From: Mageeibacillus sp. UBA5442
Lineage (GTDB): Bacteria; Bacillota; Clostridia; Saccharofermentanales; DTU023
Direction: 5' to 3'
Assembly: GCA_002427475.1 (NCBI GenBank)
Contig: DIRG01000102.1
Span: 29,752-56,089, forward strand
Length of the DNA stretch: 26,338 nucleotides
Made by a program: the position numbers and the translations under genes. Positions 7,070 to 15,504 of this stretch are shown one piece after another. Under the pieces are notes generated by a model, which searched no databases, had not been told where the DNA came from, and was given only the letters and a program-made list of their open reading frames with translations. Positions within the stretch are counted from its first letter, which is position 1; every line of letters begins with the position of its first letter.

Positions 7070-8506
7070 GTGCAAATAACGATTCACAACAAGCAAAGAA
7101 AATATGATTCTGAACAACTACAGAATCAAGTTGAGGAAGCCCTTCAGAGTACGTTTACTTATCTGCCGGTCCTAGAAGAGCTCAAGACAGAATTCGAGAT
7201 AGATTTTTCCGTAGACGTCAGCTTTGTCAGCAAAAACGCTATCCGCGAACTCAATCGTGAACACCGCGGCATAGATAAAGCTACGGATATTTTGTCTTTT
7301 CCCGCTTTCGAATGGAATGACGGCAGACTGGAAGAAGATATCAGCTCCTGGTTGCCGCCGGTAGCGGATGAAATTCCGCTCCTTTCTTTAGGTGATCTGA
7401 TGATCTGTCTGGAGGTAGTGGATAAGCAAGCCGGCGAGTTTGAGAACACCCTGGAAGAGGAACTGTTTTTCCTTGTGGTTCACGGCGCTTTACATCTACT
7501 AGGTTACGATCACGAATCTGTGCAAGACGAGCAAAAGATGAAATATTTACAAGAGAAAATCATTAGCGGCGATCCTGCAGTGCGCCTGCTACCTAGCGGC
7601 TATGCTGTTTTAGCCGGCAGACCCAATGTGGGAAAGTCAACTCTTTTGAATCATCTATCCGGCATGACTTTAGCAATTACTACTCCAAAACCTCAGACTA
7701 CCCGCGACTTAATCCGTAGCGTATATAACGACGAAACGTGTCAGATTGCTTTTCTCGATACGCCGGGTTTTCACACAGCGAAGACTTCCTTAGGGCGAGC
7801 CATGCTCAAGTCCACCCGCGCAGCTATTCGGCAGGCAGATGTACTTTTGCTGATGATCGAAGCTACATACAAACCTTTAGTAGCCGCACTTGAGAAAGAA
7901 ATATTAAAAATGGCGGCCGAGGATGAAACCCCCGTTATCTTGCTAATAAATAAAAGTGACATTGTCGTTAAGGAAAATATCCTCCCTTTGATTGCTGTTT
8001 ACAGCGAGGCCTATCCTTTCGAAGCTATTATTCCGATCTCTGCCGCCAAAGGTGATGGTGTAGAGGATATGCTAGAAGAAATTAAGAAACATCTACCGAT
8101 ACAAGAGCCTCTGTTTAAGGAAGGTGAGGAGACCAACGTCACAGAACGCAAGCTCTCCGAAGAATTGATCAGGCGCGAAGTACTTCTGCAAACGCAGCAA
8201 GAAGTACCTTTTGGCGTAGCAGTGACTATTGATGAATTCACTGAAGAGACTGAGCCGCCGGAAGCACGTCGAGTGTACATCGCAGCCAGTATCCTCTGCG
8301 ACAAGCCTTCTCATAAAGGAATCTTACTCGGACGTAAAGGGCAGATGATCAAATCTATTGGCACGAAAGCGCGCTCTGCTATTTCGGATATGCTGGAAGC
8401 GAAAGTGCATTTGGAACTCTATGTTAAGGTACGACAAAACTGGATGAATCGTCCACAAGACCTGGCCGCGCTGGGACTGGATGCCAAAAAGGTGGAATTG
8501 CCGTGA
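7070..8506 (+). CDS. YbeY-Era fusion: endoribonuclease YbeY joined to GTPase Era
   Basis: One uninterrupted 478-residue frame contains two complete proteins. Residues 1 to about 165 are YbeY: 'ELNREHRGIDKATDILSFP' (60-78) and the zinc motif 'HGALHLLGYDH' with H138, H142 and H148. After a linker of about 10 residues, Era spans about 177-478. It has G1 'GRPNVGKST' (183-191), a switch region 'TTPKPQTTRD', G3 'DTPG', G4 'NKSD', 'SAAKG', and a C-terminal type II KH domain ('HKGILLGRKGQMIKSIG'). YbeY acts in 16S rRNA 3'-end maturation and ribosome quality control. Era binds near the 16S 3' end during 30S assembly, so fusion puts cooperating factors in one chain. The usual dgkA between them is absent. 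The start is GTG with a weak purine run upstream. It overlaps recO by 4 nt. Confidence 0.95.
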   Translation: MQITIHNKQRKYDSEQLQNQVEEALQSTFTYLPVLEELKTEFEIDFSVDVSFVSKNAIRELNREHRGIDKATDILSFPAFEWNDGRLEEDISSWLPPVADEIPLLSLGDLMICLEVVDKQAGEFENTLEEELFFLVVHGALHLLGYDHESVQDEQKMKYLQEKIISGDPAVRLLPSGYAVLAGRPNVGKSTLLNHLSGMTLAITTPKPQTTRDLIRSVYNDETCQIAFLDTPGFHTAKTSLGRAMLKSTRAAIRQADVLLLMIEATYKPLVAALEKEILKMAAEDETPVILLINKSDIVVKENILPLIAVYSEAYPFEAIIPISAAKGDGVEDMLEEIKKHLPIQEPLFKEGEETNVTERKLSEELIRREVLLQTQQEVPFGVAVTIDEFTEETEPPEARRVYIAASILCDKPSHKGILLGRKGQMIKSIGTKARSAISDMLEAKVHLELYVKVRQNWMNRPQDLAALGLDAKKVELP

Positions 8507-9285
8507 CAAGAATTTGCAGCAAAGGCTTCGTGATGGCTTCATTTCCTTATCGTGATCGCGATCGCATGCTGCACATTTTAACTCCAGACCACGGTTTGAT
8601 TTCAGCCAGTGCCAGAGGAGCCTGTTCCGTAAAAAGCAAATTGCGCCCGCTAGCGAACTTATTCTCCCTCTGTAATTATGAATTTTACTACCATAAAGAA
8701 CGTTTCTATGTCGACGACGGAGAGGTAATTGAAGCCTTTTTAGGTATCAGCGAAAGCCTGGAACACCTAGCTGCAGCCTCTCATGCAGCCGAAGTCTTTA
8801 GAGATTTGACTCGTAACAGTCCACCTGATAGTAGATATTTTAATCTTTGGGCTTACACAATTTACGAAATATCACAATCAGAACGCCCGGTTCTGATTAG
8901 CCGCTTATCAACTTTGCGCCTTTTAGCAGAGGCGGGTTACGCTCCTCACATAGACAGCTGCAGTGTCTGCCAAAGACCTGTTAGCGATGAGGCAGATTTT
9001 AGCTTTCGGACCTCCGGCATTATCTGTGGTCGCCGCAGCTGCGAAAGCACTTCGGAAGACAGCCTAAAGCTTAGTGCAGGTACTCTGGCGCTTTTAAAAC
9101 ATACTTTAACGGCTCCTTTTAGTCGTCTATTTCGCTTCAGTGTTGTCGATGAGGTGGAAGAAAATGCCAGCCAGTTTCTGGATCTTTATCTTCATGAAAA
9201 AATGGAAAAAGAATACACGAAACTAGATCTTTTGGAGCATCCCTTCGATATAGACTTGTCAGAACTGAGAAGAGACTGTGATTGA
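8503..9285 (+). CDS. recO: DNA repair protein RecO
   Basis: A 260-residue recombination mediator that loads RecA with RecR on SSB-coated DNA and anneals complementary strands. An N-terminal OB fold (about 1-80) includes 'SFPYRDRDRMLHILTPDHGLISASARGA', followed by a helical domain. A zinc-finger-like insert has four cysteines at C153, C156, C175 and C180. The start is GTG at 8503, overlapping the ybeY-era stop codon (GTGA), which indicates translational coupling. The length and position at the end of the phoH-era cluster match Firmicutes recO. Confidence 0.93.
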   Translation: MTRICSKGFVMASFPYRDRDRMLHILTPDHGLISASARGACSVKSKLRPLANLFSLCNYEFYYHKERFYVDDGEVIEAFLGISESLEHLAAASHAAEVFRDLTRNSPPDSRYFNLWAYTIYEISQSERPVLISRLSTLRLLAEAGYAPHIDSCSVCQRPVSDEADFSFRTSGIICGRRSCESTSEDSLKLSAGTLALLKHTLTAPFSRLFRFSVVDEVEENASQFLDLYLHEKMEKEYTKLDLLEHPFDIDLSELRRDCD

Positions 9286-9298
9286 ATTAATAGAAGCT

Positions 9299-9307
9299 TG
9301 CTATAAT
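9299..9307 (+). promoter_or_regulatory. Extended -10 promoter for the serine dehydratase genes
   Basis: TGC followed directly by consensus TATAAT (9302-9307) forms an extended -10 element. No good -35 exists at 17 nt; the nearest, TTGAAT at 9282-9287, is only 14 nt away. A leader of about 53 nt follows before the ATG at 9367, ending in a GGAGG ribosome site (9357-9361). Confidence 0.6.
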
Positions 9308-9366
9308 AGGATGAAAAAGGCAGATAAACCTTCTGACTGATATGATTGCTGTGAAGGAGGTATCTA

Positions 9367-10113
9367 ATGTCTGTTTATAAAAGTTTGTTTGATATCATTG
9401 GCCCCGTAATGGTCGGGCCATCAAGCTCCCACACTGCAGGAGCTGTACGAATAGGATTGGTTGCACGCTCTATTTTTGGTGTGACACCGGAAGAGGTACG
9501 CATTGTTCTTTTCGGTTCATTTGCACATACGTATCAAGGCCACGGTACTGATTTAGCTCTGATTTCAGGCTTGCTCGGCCTTCCCACCAGTAGTGAGAAG
9601 ATCCGCCAAGCTTACGATCTAGCTGCTGAGGCGAATTTGAAAGTGAGCATCGAGACTAACGATGAACCGACTGAACACGCCAACACAGTTGATCTTTATC
9701 TGAAGTCAGCCGGTCGCACACTTTCTTTGCGCGGAGTCTCCTTAGGTGGAGGCACCATTGATATTACAAGAATAGATAACTTTGATATACATCTTTCGGG
9801 TGAGAATCCCGCAATCCTAGTGTTTTACAAAGATATGCCAGGAATTATTACTCAAGTAACAGGTGTATTGGCTGCCACTAATATTAATATCAGTCAAATG
9901 GAGGTATCACGTAAGGCCAAAGGAGAACTAGCCTTGATGATGCTTGCTACAGATGGCGAGATTCCTGCAGAAGCAATGGAGAAGATTGCCAAGATTAACC
10001 AGATCTACCAAGTAATAGCTCTGGGTGCTTTAAACGTAGAACCTGATTTAATTAGCGATTCTGATAATAAGGAGGAGTATAGCTATGATCCACAGATTAC
10101 AAGAAATAATTGA
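9367..10113 (+). CDS. sdaAB: L-serine ammonia-lyase, iron-sulfur-dependent, beta subunit
   Basis: A 248-residue small subunit of the oxygen-sensitive [4Fe-4S] L-serine dehydratase, which converts L-serine to pyruvate and ammonia. The N-terminal domain has the family motif 'GPSSSHTAGAVRIG' (about 17-30). A C-terminal ACT domain (about 145-220, 'PAILVFYKDMPGIITQVTGVLA') is expected to give ligand regulation. GAAGGAGG lies 6 nt before the ATG. The downstream sdaAA starts inside the last 29 nt of this gene, with its own GGAGGAG site, so subunits are made in a coupled way. It implies serine fermentation or serine detoxification in an anaerobe. Confidence 0.96.
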   Translation: MSVYKSLFDIIGPVMVGPSSSHTAGAVRIGLVARSIFGVTPEEVRIVLFGSFAHTYQGHGTDLALISGLLGLPTSSEKIRQAYDLAAEANLKVSIETNDEPTEHANTVDLYLKSAGRTLSLRGVSLGGGTIDITRIDNFDIHLSGENPAILVFYKDMPGIITQVTGVLAATNINISQMEVSRKAKGELALMMLATDGEIPAEAMEKIAKINQIYQVIALGALNVEPDLISDSDNKEEYSYDPQITRNN

Positions 10114-10993
10114 TTTATGTGAGCGGGAGGGAATGGCTTTACACGAATATTTCCTTAAGACCGAGGCTGAAGAATCGGGTGAGACTGAAGAGGAAGTACT
10201 CCAACATATGGAGCAAAATCTATCGGTAATGGAACGTGCCGCCCTTCAGGGTATTGAAGGAGTTAAGTCTCGTTCTGGCATGACCGGCGGCGATGCCAAA
10301 CTACTCGCAGAATATCTGCAAAGTGGGAACGCCTTAAGCGGATCAATTTATACTCGTGCCATGGTTTATGCTACTGCTGTCAACGAAGTAAATGCGGCGA
10401 TGGGCGTCATCTGTGCGACCCCGACAGCCGGATCCTCCGGCACTCTGCCGGGAGTTCTCTTTGCGATTCGCAACCATCTCAATATGTCGCGGCGCGATCA
10501 GATCAACTTCCTGATAACTGCTGCCGGTTGCGGTATTGTCATCGGGAACCAGGCTTCAATTTCGGGAGCAGAAGGGGGCTGTCAGGCTGAAGTAGGTTCT
10601 GCAGCGGCCATATCAGCTGCTGCCACCGTTGAAATCTGCGGCGGCACTCCGAATCAATCGGGACACGCCCTCGCTATTGCACTTAAAAATTTACTGGGCC
10701 TCGCCTGCGATCCGGTTGCGGGTCTGGTAGAAGTTCCTTGTATAAAGAGAAATACCGCCGGTGTGGTCATTGCTCTGTCTTCAGCAGAAATGTCTTTGGC
10801 CGGAGTTAAGAGTCGTATACCGGTTGATGAAGTTATTGATACCATGGGTAAGATCGGACGCATGTTGCCACCCGCTCTGCGTGAAACCGCTCTTGGCGGT
10901 CTGGCAACAACTGAAACCGGTTTAAAGATGACTAAGCAGTTAGAAGAAACCGGTTATATCGACGTCGAGTCAATATCAGCCCAGAAGGTTTGA
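10085..10993 (+). CDS. sdaAA: L-serine ammonia-lyase, iron-sulfur-dependent, alpha subunit
   Basis: A 302-residue catalytic subunit. Conserved segments include 'SRSGMTGGDAKLL', 'CATPTAGSSGTLPG' (110-123), 'GAEGGCQAEVGSA' (161-173) and 'ACDPVAGLVEVPC' (207-219). C166, C208 and C219 are the likely [4Fe-4S] ligands. One iron is expected to stay free to bind the substrate hydroxyl. The gene overlaps sdaAB by 29 nt. Its last 40 nt also overlap, in antisense, the 3' end of the convergent helicase gene, leaving no room for a terminator between them. Confidence 0.96.
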   Translation: MIHRLQEIIDLCEREGMALHEYFLKTEAEESGETEEEVLQHMEQNLSVMERAALQGIEGVKSRSGMTGGDAKLLAEYLQSGNALSGSIYTRAMVYATAVNEVNAAMGVICATPTAGSSGTLPGVLFAIRNHLNMSRRDQINFLITAAGCGIVIGNQASISGAEGGCQAEVGSAAAISAAATVEICGGTPNQSGHALAIALKNLLGLACDPVAGLVEVPCIKRNTAGVVIALSSAEMSLAGVKSRIPVDEVIDTMGKIGRMLPPALRETALGGLATTETGLKMTKQLEETGYIDVESISAQKV

Positions 10994-13476
10994 GCTCTTT
11001 CCAAGCAGGACTCTTTATCATCAGCATAAAACACATCCCATTCCTTGGGATAGAGCTGTTGGTATTCCGGTCCGGAGTAGCGATCATCCACTAATAAAAC
11101 AACACCGTAGTCCTCAGGTGTGCGGATCAAACGTCCAGCCGCCTGAGTGACTCGGTTAAAGCCGGGCCAAGTATAGGCGTACTGATATCCGAGCCCGCTC
11201 TTTGCCTCATGATATTGGCGCAAGATCTCTCGCTCCGGTGTTAAGGCAGGTAAGCCGGTACCGATTACGATAACTCCGGTAAGTGCTTCGCCTTTCAGGT
11301 CAACCCCCTCAGTAAAAAGTGAACCCAAAACTGTCAAGCCTAGTAAGGAGCGCTCCTTCGGGGCTGTTGTAAAGCGTCTCAGGTATTCAGTTTTTTGCTG
11401 ATCATTCATCCGCTGAGGCTGTACGATAATGTCCAAGAGCGAGGATCTCTCAGCCTCTTTCAAATAGTTCTGCAACTGGCGCAGGTAAGCAAATGAAGGG
11501 CAGAAGAGAAGGAAGTTGCCCGGACGCGCTGACACTAATTCCAGAATTAGCTCCGCGATTCCTGCCAAGCTAAGCGCCCTGTCGCGATAGCGGACAGAGT
11601 ATTCGTCATAGGCAATGACTAAGCGTCTCTTCCGATCGAAGGGGCTGTTCAGCTTTAAGACTTCAGGCTTGTCTGTCTTGTGGCGGGCATTGAGGAGACT
11701 GACAAAGTAGGAATAAGGCTCTAACGTCGCCGAGAAAAACACCACAGAGGATTTACCGTAATAGGTATTCGTTAGATGTTCCGAAGCATCTAGCGAAAGA
11801 AGTGAAAGTGCCATCTTGCCCTCGGGCATACGCCGCACCGCCGTAATATATGCTTGGTCATAGTACTCTTCAGCAATCCGTTGAAAAAACAAGAGCTCGA
11901 AACGAATTATGTTAGCTGCCTCTCGCTGAGGGAAGTCACGGAAGAACTCAAAGAACTGCATTAATTTGAAATTGAGCCGTGCCACGCAAGACTCGAGCCT
12001 AGGCGGAATCACATGCGTTGCGAAAAAGTTCTGCGTGAAAAAGAGACCTAGCTCTTGATGACGCTTAACAAAGTCCTCTCTGTTAGTTTCGCTAACATCC
12101 TCAGCTAGAACATTCCTGTACGAGTTGAGCAGTTCTTCCAACTCCGTTAAGGAGGCGAGAACGCTGACTAAAGAAGGATCGTCGGCCTCAGCTGTTGCCT
12201 GTGGCAGTATGGCTTTCAAGTCTTCGATCTGCTTGGAATCGATAATCGCAGAAAACATGGAGCGACTACGTTCCGCCAAGTTATGAGCTTCATCAACCAG
12301 CAGAGTGTACTTATGCTTGGGATCATCGAGCCGTTCCTGCCAGCGAATTCGAGGGTCAAAAATGTAGTTGTAGTCGCAAACAACTAGATCACAGCTTTTC
12401 ATCAAATCTATCGACAGCTCATAGGGGCAAAGCTGATATTTCTGTCCGAGAGCAAAGATGTCATCCGGTAGCAAATCCTCTTTATGTGAGAACTCTCCCA
12501 AGGCTTCATGTAGTCGCGCATAATATGTAGTAGCGAAAGGGCATTTGTTTTTGTCGCAGAATAACTTAGGTTGCGCACACATCGATCTCTTAGCGCGTAT
12601 TGTGATGGCGCGGATCAAAAACCCATGCTCTCGCAGCAAGGAGAGTGCTTCTTCAGCCACGGTTCGCTGCGAGCGCGATGGCGTCAGATAATAGATGCTG
12701 TCATTTAAACCATGAGCCTGCGCCTTCAAGGCGGGGTAGAGCACAGCTATGGTTTTACCACTGCCGGTAGGAGCGTTGACAAAGAGAACTTGCTTATCTC
12801 TGATGGCGGCTGTTACTTCGCGCATCATATCGTGCTGACCAAGGCGTAGATCGGGGAAGGGAAAACTTGCTTCACAGTTCAGGATATTGCGCCTTTTACG
12901 ATGTGTGATTAAAGCCGTCTGTGAAGTCAGATAATATTTGCAGATTGAAGAAAAATATTCTTCTAGTTCGTCTCGTGTGTAAGTCTTCTCATGAGCGACC
13001 AACTCACCATTATCCAAGGATAGATAATGTAAAGCGACAGTGATCGTTTCGGATACACTTTTTTGCTCTAAGAAGAAATCTGATTGACTCAACAAGTAAG
13101 CGTAAATCTTAGCCTGAGCCCAGTGAACGGTATCACCATCTTTAGGCAAAAAACGCGCTGACCCTCGAAAGCTCTTCACCTCAATTAATGTAAGACTGCC
13201 GTCTTCAAAAGCGATCGAGTCGCAACGACCCTGAATCTTTAGCTCATAGGGAAGGTCAGGATGGGAGTAAGTACCGGCTAAACTATATTCAAGGTATATC
13301 TCAGCCCCGGGGAAAAATTCAGGTGCTCGCCGAGCATACTCTTTATGCAGGGCAATGCCTTCCACACCCGTAACTCCACCATAAAACGGCGAAGCCAGAC
13401 CGCCTTCTCTGCGACTTAACTCGGCTAAGTCTCGAACGGCAATGTTTATGCTGAATTTTTCTGAAGAATCAGTCAT
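10954..13476 (-). CDS. Rad3/DinG-type Fe-S DNA helicase with N-terminal PD-(D/E)XK nuclease-like domain
   Basis: An 840-residue superfamily 2 helicase. The N-terminal 190 residues have the RecB/Cas4-like nuclease pattern: D86 ('GRCDSIAF'), E99-x-K101 ('LIEVKS') and Q121-x3-Y125. The helicase part carries Walker A 'APTGSGKT' (235-242), four cysteines typical of the XPD/DinG iron-sulfur domain (C300, C307, C312, C350), DEAH at 395-398, and the C-terminal motifs 'GSLFTEGVDLKG' and 'QAAGRLIRTPEDYGVV'. A 5'-3' DNA unwinding role in repair or replication restart is expected from the family; nuclease activity is inference. The start at 13476 was chosen because 'AGGAT' lies about 10 nt upstream, while the longer frame to 13575 runs through a terminator and into the tRNA-Leu. 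Confidence 0.88.
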   Translation of the reverse strand: MTDSSEKFSINIAVRDLAELSRREGGLASPFYGGVTGVEGIALHKEYARRAPEFFPGAEIYLEYSLAGTYSHPDLPYELKIQGRCDSIAFEDGSLTLIEVKSFRGSARFLPKDGDTVHWAQAKIYAYLLSQSDFFLEQKSVSETITVALHYLSLDNGELVAHEKTYTRDELEEYFSSICKYYLTSQTALITHRKRRNILNCEASFPFPDLRLGQHDMMREVTAAIRDKQVLFVNAPTGSGKTIAVLYPALKAQAHGLNDSIYYLTPSRSQRTVAEEALSLLREHGFLIRAITIRAKRSMCAQPKLFCDKNKCPFATTYYARLHEALGEFSHKEDLLPDDIFALGQKYQLCPYELSIDLMKSCDLVVCDYNYIFDPRIRWQERLDDPKHKYTLLVDEAHNLAERSRSMFSAIIDSKQIEDLKAILPQATAEADDPSLVSVLASLTELEELLNSYRNVLAEDVSETNREDFVKRHQELGLFFTQNFFATHVIPPRLESCVARLNFKLMQFFEFFRDFPQREAANIIRFELLFFQRIAEEYYDQAYITAVRRMPEGKMALSLLSLDASEHLTNTYYGKSSVVFFSATLEPYSYFVSLLNARHKTDKPEVLKLNSPFDRKRRLVIAYDEYSVRYRDRALSLAGIAELILELVSARPGNFLLFCPSFAYLRQLQNYLKEAERSSLLDIIVQPQRMNDQQKTEYLRRFTTAPKERSLLGLTVLGSLFTEGVDLKGEALTGVIVIGTGLPALTPEREILRQYHEAKSGLGYQYAYTWPGFNRVTQAAGRLIRTPEDYGVVLLVDDRYSGPEYQQLYPKEWDVFYADDKESCLERAQTFWADIDSTSI

Positions 13477-13498
13477 GGGCGGAGAAATCCTAACTAGT

Positions 13499-13530
13499 AA
13501 AAAGCCCGCAATGAGTACCATTGCGGGCTT
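13499..13530 (-). terminator. Rho-independent terminator of tRNA-Leu
   Basis: A perfect 12-bp stem (13502-13513 with 13519-13530) and a 5-nt loop, followed on the minus strand by five T residues. It starts 2 bp past the encoded CCA of the tRNA and ends 23 nt before the helicase start codon, so the helicase may receive read-through transcription. Confidence 0.88.
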
Positions 13531-13531
13531 G

Positions 13532-13618
13532 TGGTGCGGAAAACAGGACTTGAACCTGCATGATCTACTGATCACTAGTACCTGAAACTAGCGCGTCTGC
13601 CAATTCCGCCACTTCCGC
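13532..13618 (-). tRNA. tRNA-Leu (anticodon CAG)
   Basis: An 87-nt class II tRNA including an encoded CCA. The acceptor stem is GCGGAAG paired with TTTCCGC, and the T arm carries 'GGTTCAAGTCC'. The anticodon stem CTAGT/ACTAG holds the loop TTCAGGT, giving anticodon CAG, which reads CUG. A variable arm of the long type expected for leucine lies between the anticodon and T arms. Confidence 0.95.
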
Positions 13619-13631
13619 GTGAACGTTGTTT

Positions 13632-13660
13632 ATGATAGCCGAAAGGTGCTAATATTGCAA
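13632..13660 (-). promoter_or_regulatory. Promoter of tRNA-Leu
   Basis: On the minus strand, TTGCAA (13655-13660) and TATCAT (13632-13637) are separated by exactly 17 nt. This places the transcription start about 7 nt upstream of the mature tRNA 5' end at 13618. TTGCAA is its own complement, so it could in principle also serve the divergent murD gene, though no good -10 is seen on that side. Confidence 0.7.
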
Positions 13661-13696
13661 GCATAAAAACAATTATTATTTGAAAGCAGGACACAG

Positions 13697-15118
13697 ATGC
13701 AAAATCGAACACTTGCAGAGTTCCGGGACTATGTAAAAGACAAAAAAGTAGCCGTTCTAGGAGCCGGCATTAGCAATCGGCCTCTAATTAGCTGGCTCTA
13801 TCCGTTGACTGGAGAAATTCATGTTTTCGACCGCTTAACAAGCGATGATAGCGTTATGCGCAAGACCATAAGTAATTTTGAAGCTGACGGGCTTGAGCTG
13901 AAGTGGTCGCTCGGTCCTTCTTATTTGGATAAATTAGAGGGTTTTGATCTCATCTTTCGCACGCCTTTCATGCGCCCCGATCTGCCGCCTTTAGTAGCTG
14001 AACGCGAGCGGGGAGCTATAATCACTTCGGAAATTGAGCTTTTCCTGCAACTATGTCCTGCGCCTGTTACGGCTGTCACAGGCAGCGATGGCAAGACAAC
14101 TACCACTACCTTGATCAGCCTCATCCTGAAGCAGGCGGGGCACAAGGTCTACACAGGAGGAAATATCGGCACGCCATTGCTTGATCGGATTGAGGAGATT
14201 AAGAGTGAGGACCAGGTCGTAGTCGAGCTGTCCAGCTTCCAGTTAATGGATATGCAGGCCAAGATTCATACGGCAGTTGTAAGTAACGTTTCTCCCAACC
14301 ATCTGGATTATCATCTGGATTTCGCTGAATATTGCTCAGCTAAGAAAAACATTTTTCGTTTGCAAAATGAGCACGACGTTCTAGTCCTAAATGCGGCAGA
14401 TGAAGTGTCGCGGATCTGGGCGGAAGAAGCGCGGTCGGAAGTTCGGTTTTTTAATTGTGAAAAGCACGAAGCTGCTCACTCGTGGTTAGATCAACAGTCA
14501 CTTAAGATAAAAACAGATGGAGCAGGGGAGGACGTGGTACTTGTTGATCGCGATAAAGTGCTCTTACCCGGCCGTTTCAATCTAGATAATATTCAAGCTG
14601 CGGTACTGGCTACACTCGACCAAGCAGATTTCGCTGCTATGCGTCAAGTTGCGACAAACTTTCGTGGCGTACCTCATCGCCTAGAATGGATTCGGCAGCT
14701 GGATGGAGCAGATTGGTTTAACAGTTCGATCGACACCAGTCCTGACCGTTCGATTAAAACTCTGGAAGCTCTGCGCGAGCAGGGAAGGGAGCTGATCCTG
14801 ATTGCGGGCGGTAAGGATAAGAATTCTGACTATAGCAAGCTGGGGAAGGTAATCTTGGAAAGCACAAGACGTATAGTCTTAGTCGGCGATAACTCTCCTT
14901 TGATTGAAGCAGCTGTTCTGGCTGCAGCTGATTCTGCCGCGCAGGCACAGCTTGACATCCGACATTGCGAATCTTATGAAGAAGCTGTTGCTGTCGCTCG
15001 AGAAATGTCTCAACCGGGAGATGCAGTCGTACTTTCTCCCGCAGGGACCAGTTACGATAAATTTAGACATTTTGAAGAACGGGGAGACCTCTTCCGCGAG
15101 CTTGTTTTAGCGGAATAA
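13697..15118 (+). CDS. murD: UDP-N-acetylmuramoyl-L-alanine--D-glutamate ligase
   Basis: A 473-residue cytoplasmic Mur ligase adding D-glutamate to UDP-MurNAc-L-Ala during peptidoglycan precursor synthesis. Visible features are the N-terminal Rossmann-like 'VAVLGAGISNRPL' (18-30), the ATP-binding 'TGSDGKTTTTTLI' (128-140), 'VELSSFQLMDMQ', 'SPNHLDYH', a lysine-containing 'SAKKNIF' (carbamylated-lysine region) and the C-terminal 'SPAGTSYDKFRHFEERG'. The ribosome site is AGCAGGAC about 6 nt before the ATG. It stands alone, not in a dcw cluster: it is preceded by tRNA-Leu on the other strand and followed by rpsO under its own promoter. Confidence 0.94.
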   Translation: MQNRTLAEFRDYVKDKKVAVLGAGISNRPLISWLYPLTGEIHVFDRLTSDDSVMRKTISNFEADGLELKWSLGPSYLDKLEGFDLIFRTPFMRPDLPPLVAERERGAIITSEIELFLQLCPAPVTAVTGSDGKTTTTTLISLILKQAGHKVYTGGNIGTPLLDRIEEIKSEDQVVVELSSFQLMDMQAKIHTAVVSNVSPNHLDYHLDFAEYCSAKKNIFRLQNEHDVLVLNAADEVSRIWAEEARSEVRFFNCEKHEAAHSWLDQQSLKIKTDGAGEDVVLVDRDKVLLPGRFNLDNIQAAVLATLDQADFAAMRQVATNFRGVPHRLEWIRQLDGADWFNSSIDTSPDRSIKTLEALREQGRELILIAGGKDKNSDYSKLGKVILESTRRIVLVGDNSPLIEAAVLAAADSAAQAQLDIRHCESYEEAVAVAREMSQPGDAVVLSPAGTSYDKFRHFEERGDLFRELVLAE

Positions 15119-15138
15119 GTTACCCTGAAAATGCGCTT

Positions 15139-15167
15139 TTGCTAAATAATCAGCTTTGTGATACTAT
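15139..15167 (+). promoter_or_regulatory. Promoter of rpsO
   Basis: TTGCTA (15139-15144) and TACTAT (15162-15167) are separated by 17 nt, and the TGA just before the -10 gives an extended -10. The predicted start is near 15174, leaving a leader of about 67 nt before rpsO. Confidence 0.72.
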
Positions 15168-15173
15168 TTCACC

Positions 15174-15240
15174 GTTATGACCGGTTCATCGTTTCAGGAC
15201 AGTCCGACCGTTACGCTGAACTTGGATTCTAGGAGGAATA
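15174..15240 (+). promoter_or_regulatory. rpsO 5' leader, possible S15 autoregulatory RNA
   Basis: The predicted leader contains short pairable segments (for example ACCG with CGGT around 15171-15186) and ends in an AGGAGG-type site (15231-15236). Ribosomal protein S15 regulates its own translation through leader RNA in several bacteria using unrelated structures. I see pairing potential but no match to a known class that I can confirm by eye. Confidence 0.3.
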
Positions 15241-15504
15241 ATGGACAAAGAAACTAAACAAAGAATTATTGAAGAGTATGCCACCGGATTCGGTGACACA
15301 GGTTCACCTGAAGTACAGGTAGCACTGCTGACAACACGTATCAACGAGTTGACAGAGCACTTGAAGGTTCACAAGAAGGATCACCATTCCAGGCATGGTT
15401 TGCTGAAAATGGTTGGTCAGAGACGTGCACTGCTTGACTATCTGATGAAAAAAGATGTTGAGCGCTATCGTAGCTTAATCAGCAGATTGAACTTGAGAAG
15501 GTAA
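15241..15504 (+). CDS. rpsO: 30S ribosomal protein S15
   Basis: An 87-residue S15, the full family length, binding the central domain of 16S rRNA early in 30S assembly. The signature run 'DTGSPEVQVALLT', then 'HLKVHKKDHHSRHGLL' and 'RRALLDYLMKKD' are intact. A strong AGGAGG precedes the ATG. It is followed by pnp after a 254-nt structured spacer, the widespread rpsO-pnp arrangement. Confidence 0.98.
   Translation: MDKETKQRIIEEYATGFGDTGSPEVQVALLTTRINELTEHLKVHKKDHHSRHGLLKMVGQRRALLDYLMKKDVERYRSLISRLNLRR

Noticed and set aside
9282..9307. Full sigma-A promoter with TTGAAT as -35 for sdaAB
   Set aside because: The spacer is only 14 nt; an extended -10 without a -35 explains the site better.
13477..13575. 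Upstream extension of the helicase reading frame by 33 codons
   Set aside because: It runs through the tRNA-Leu terminator and into the tRNA gene itself; the ATG at 13476 with its own ribosome site fits better.
14904..15110. 68-codon + strand frame inside murD
   Set aside because: It lies wholly within the conserved C-terminal domain of MurD in another frame.
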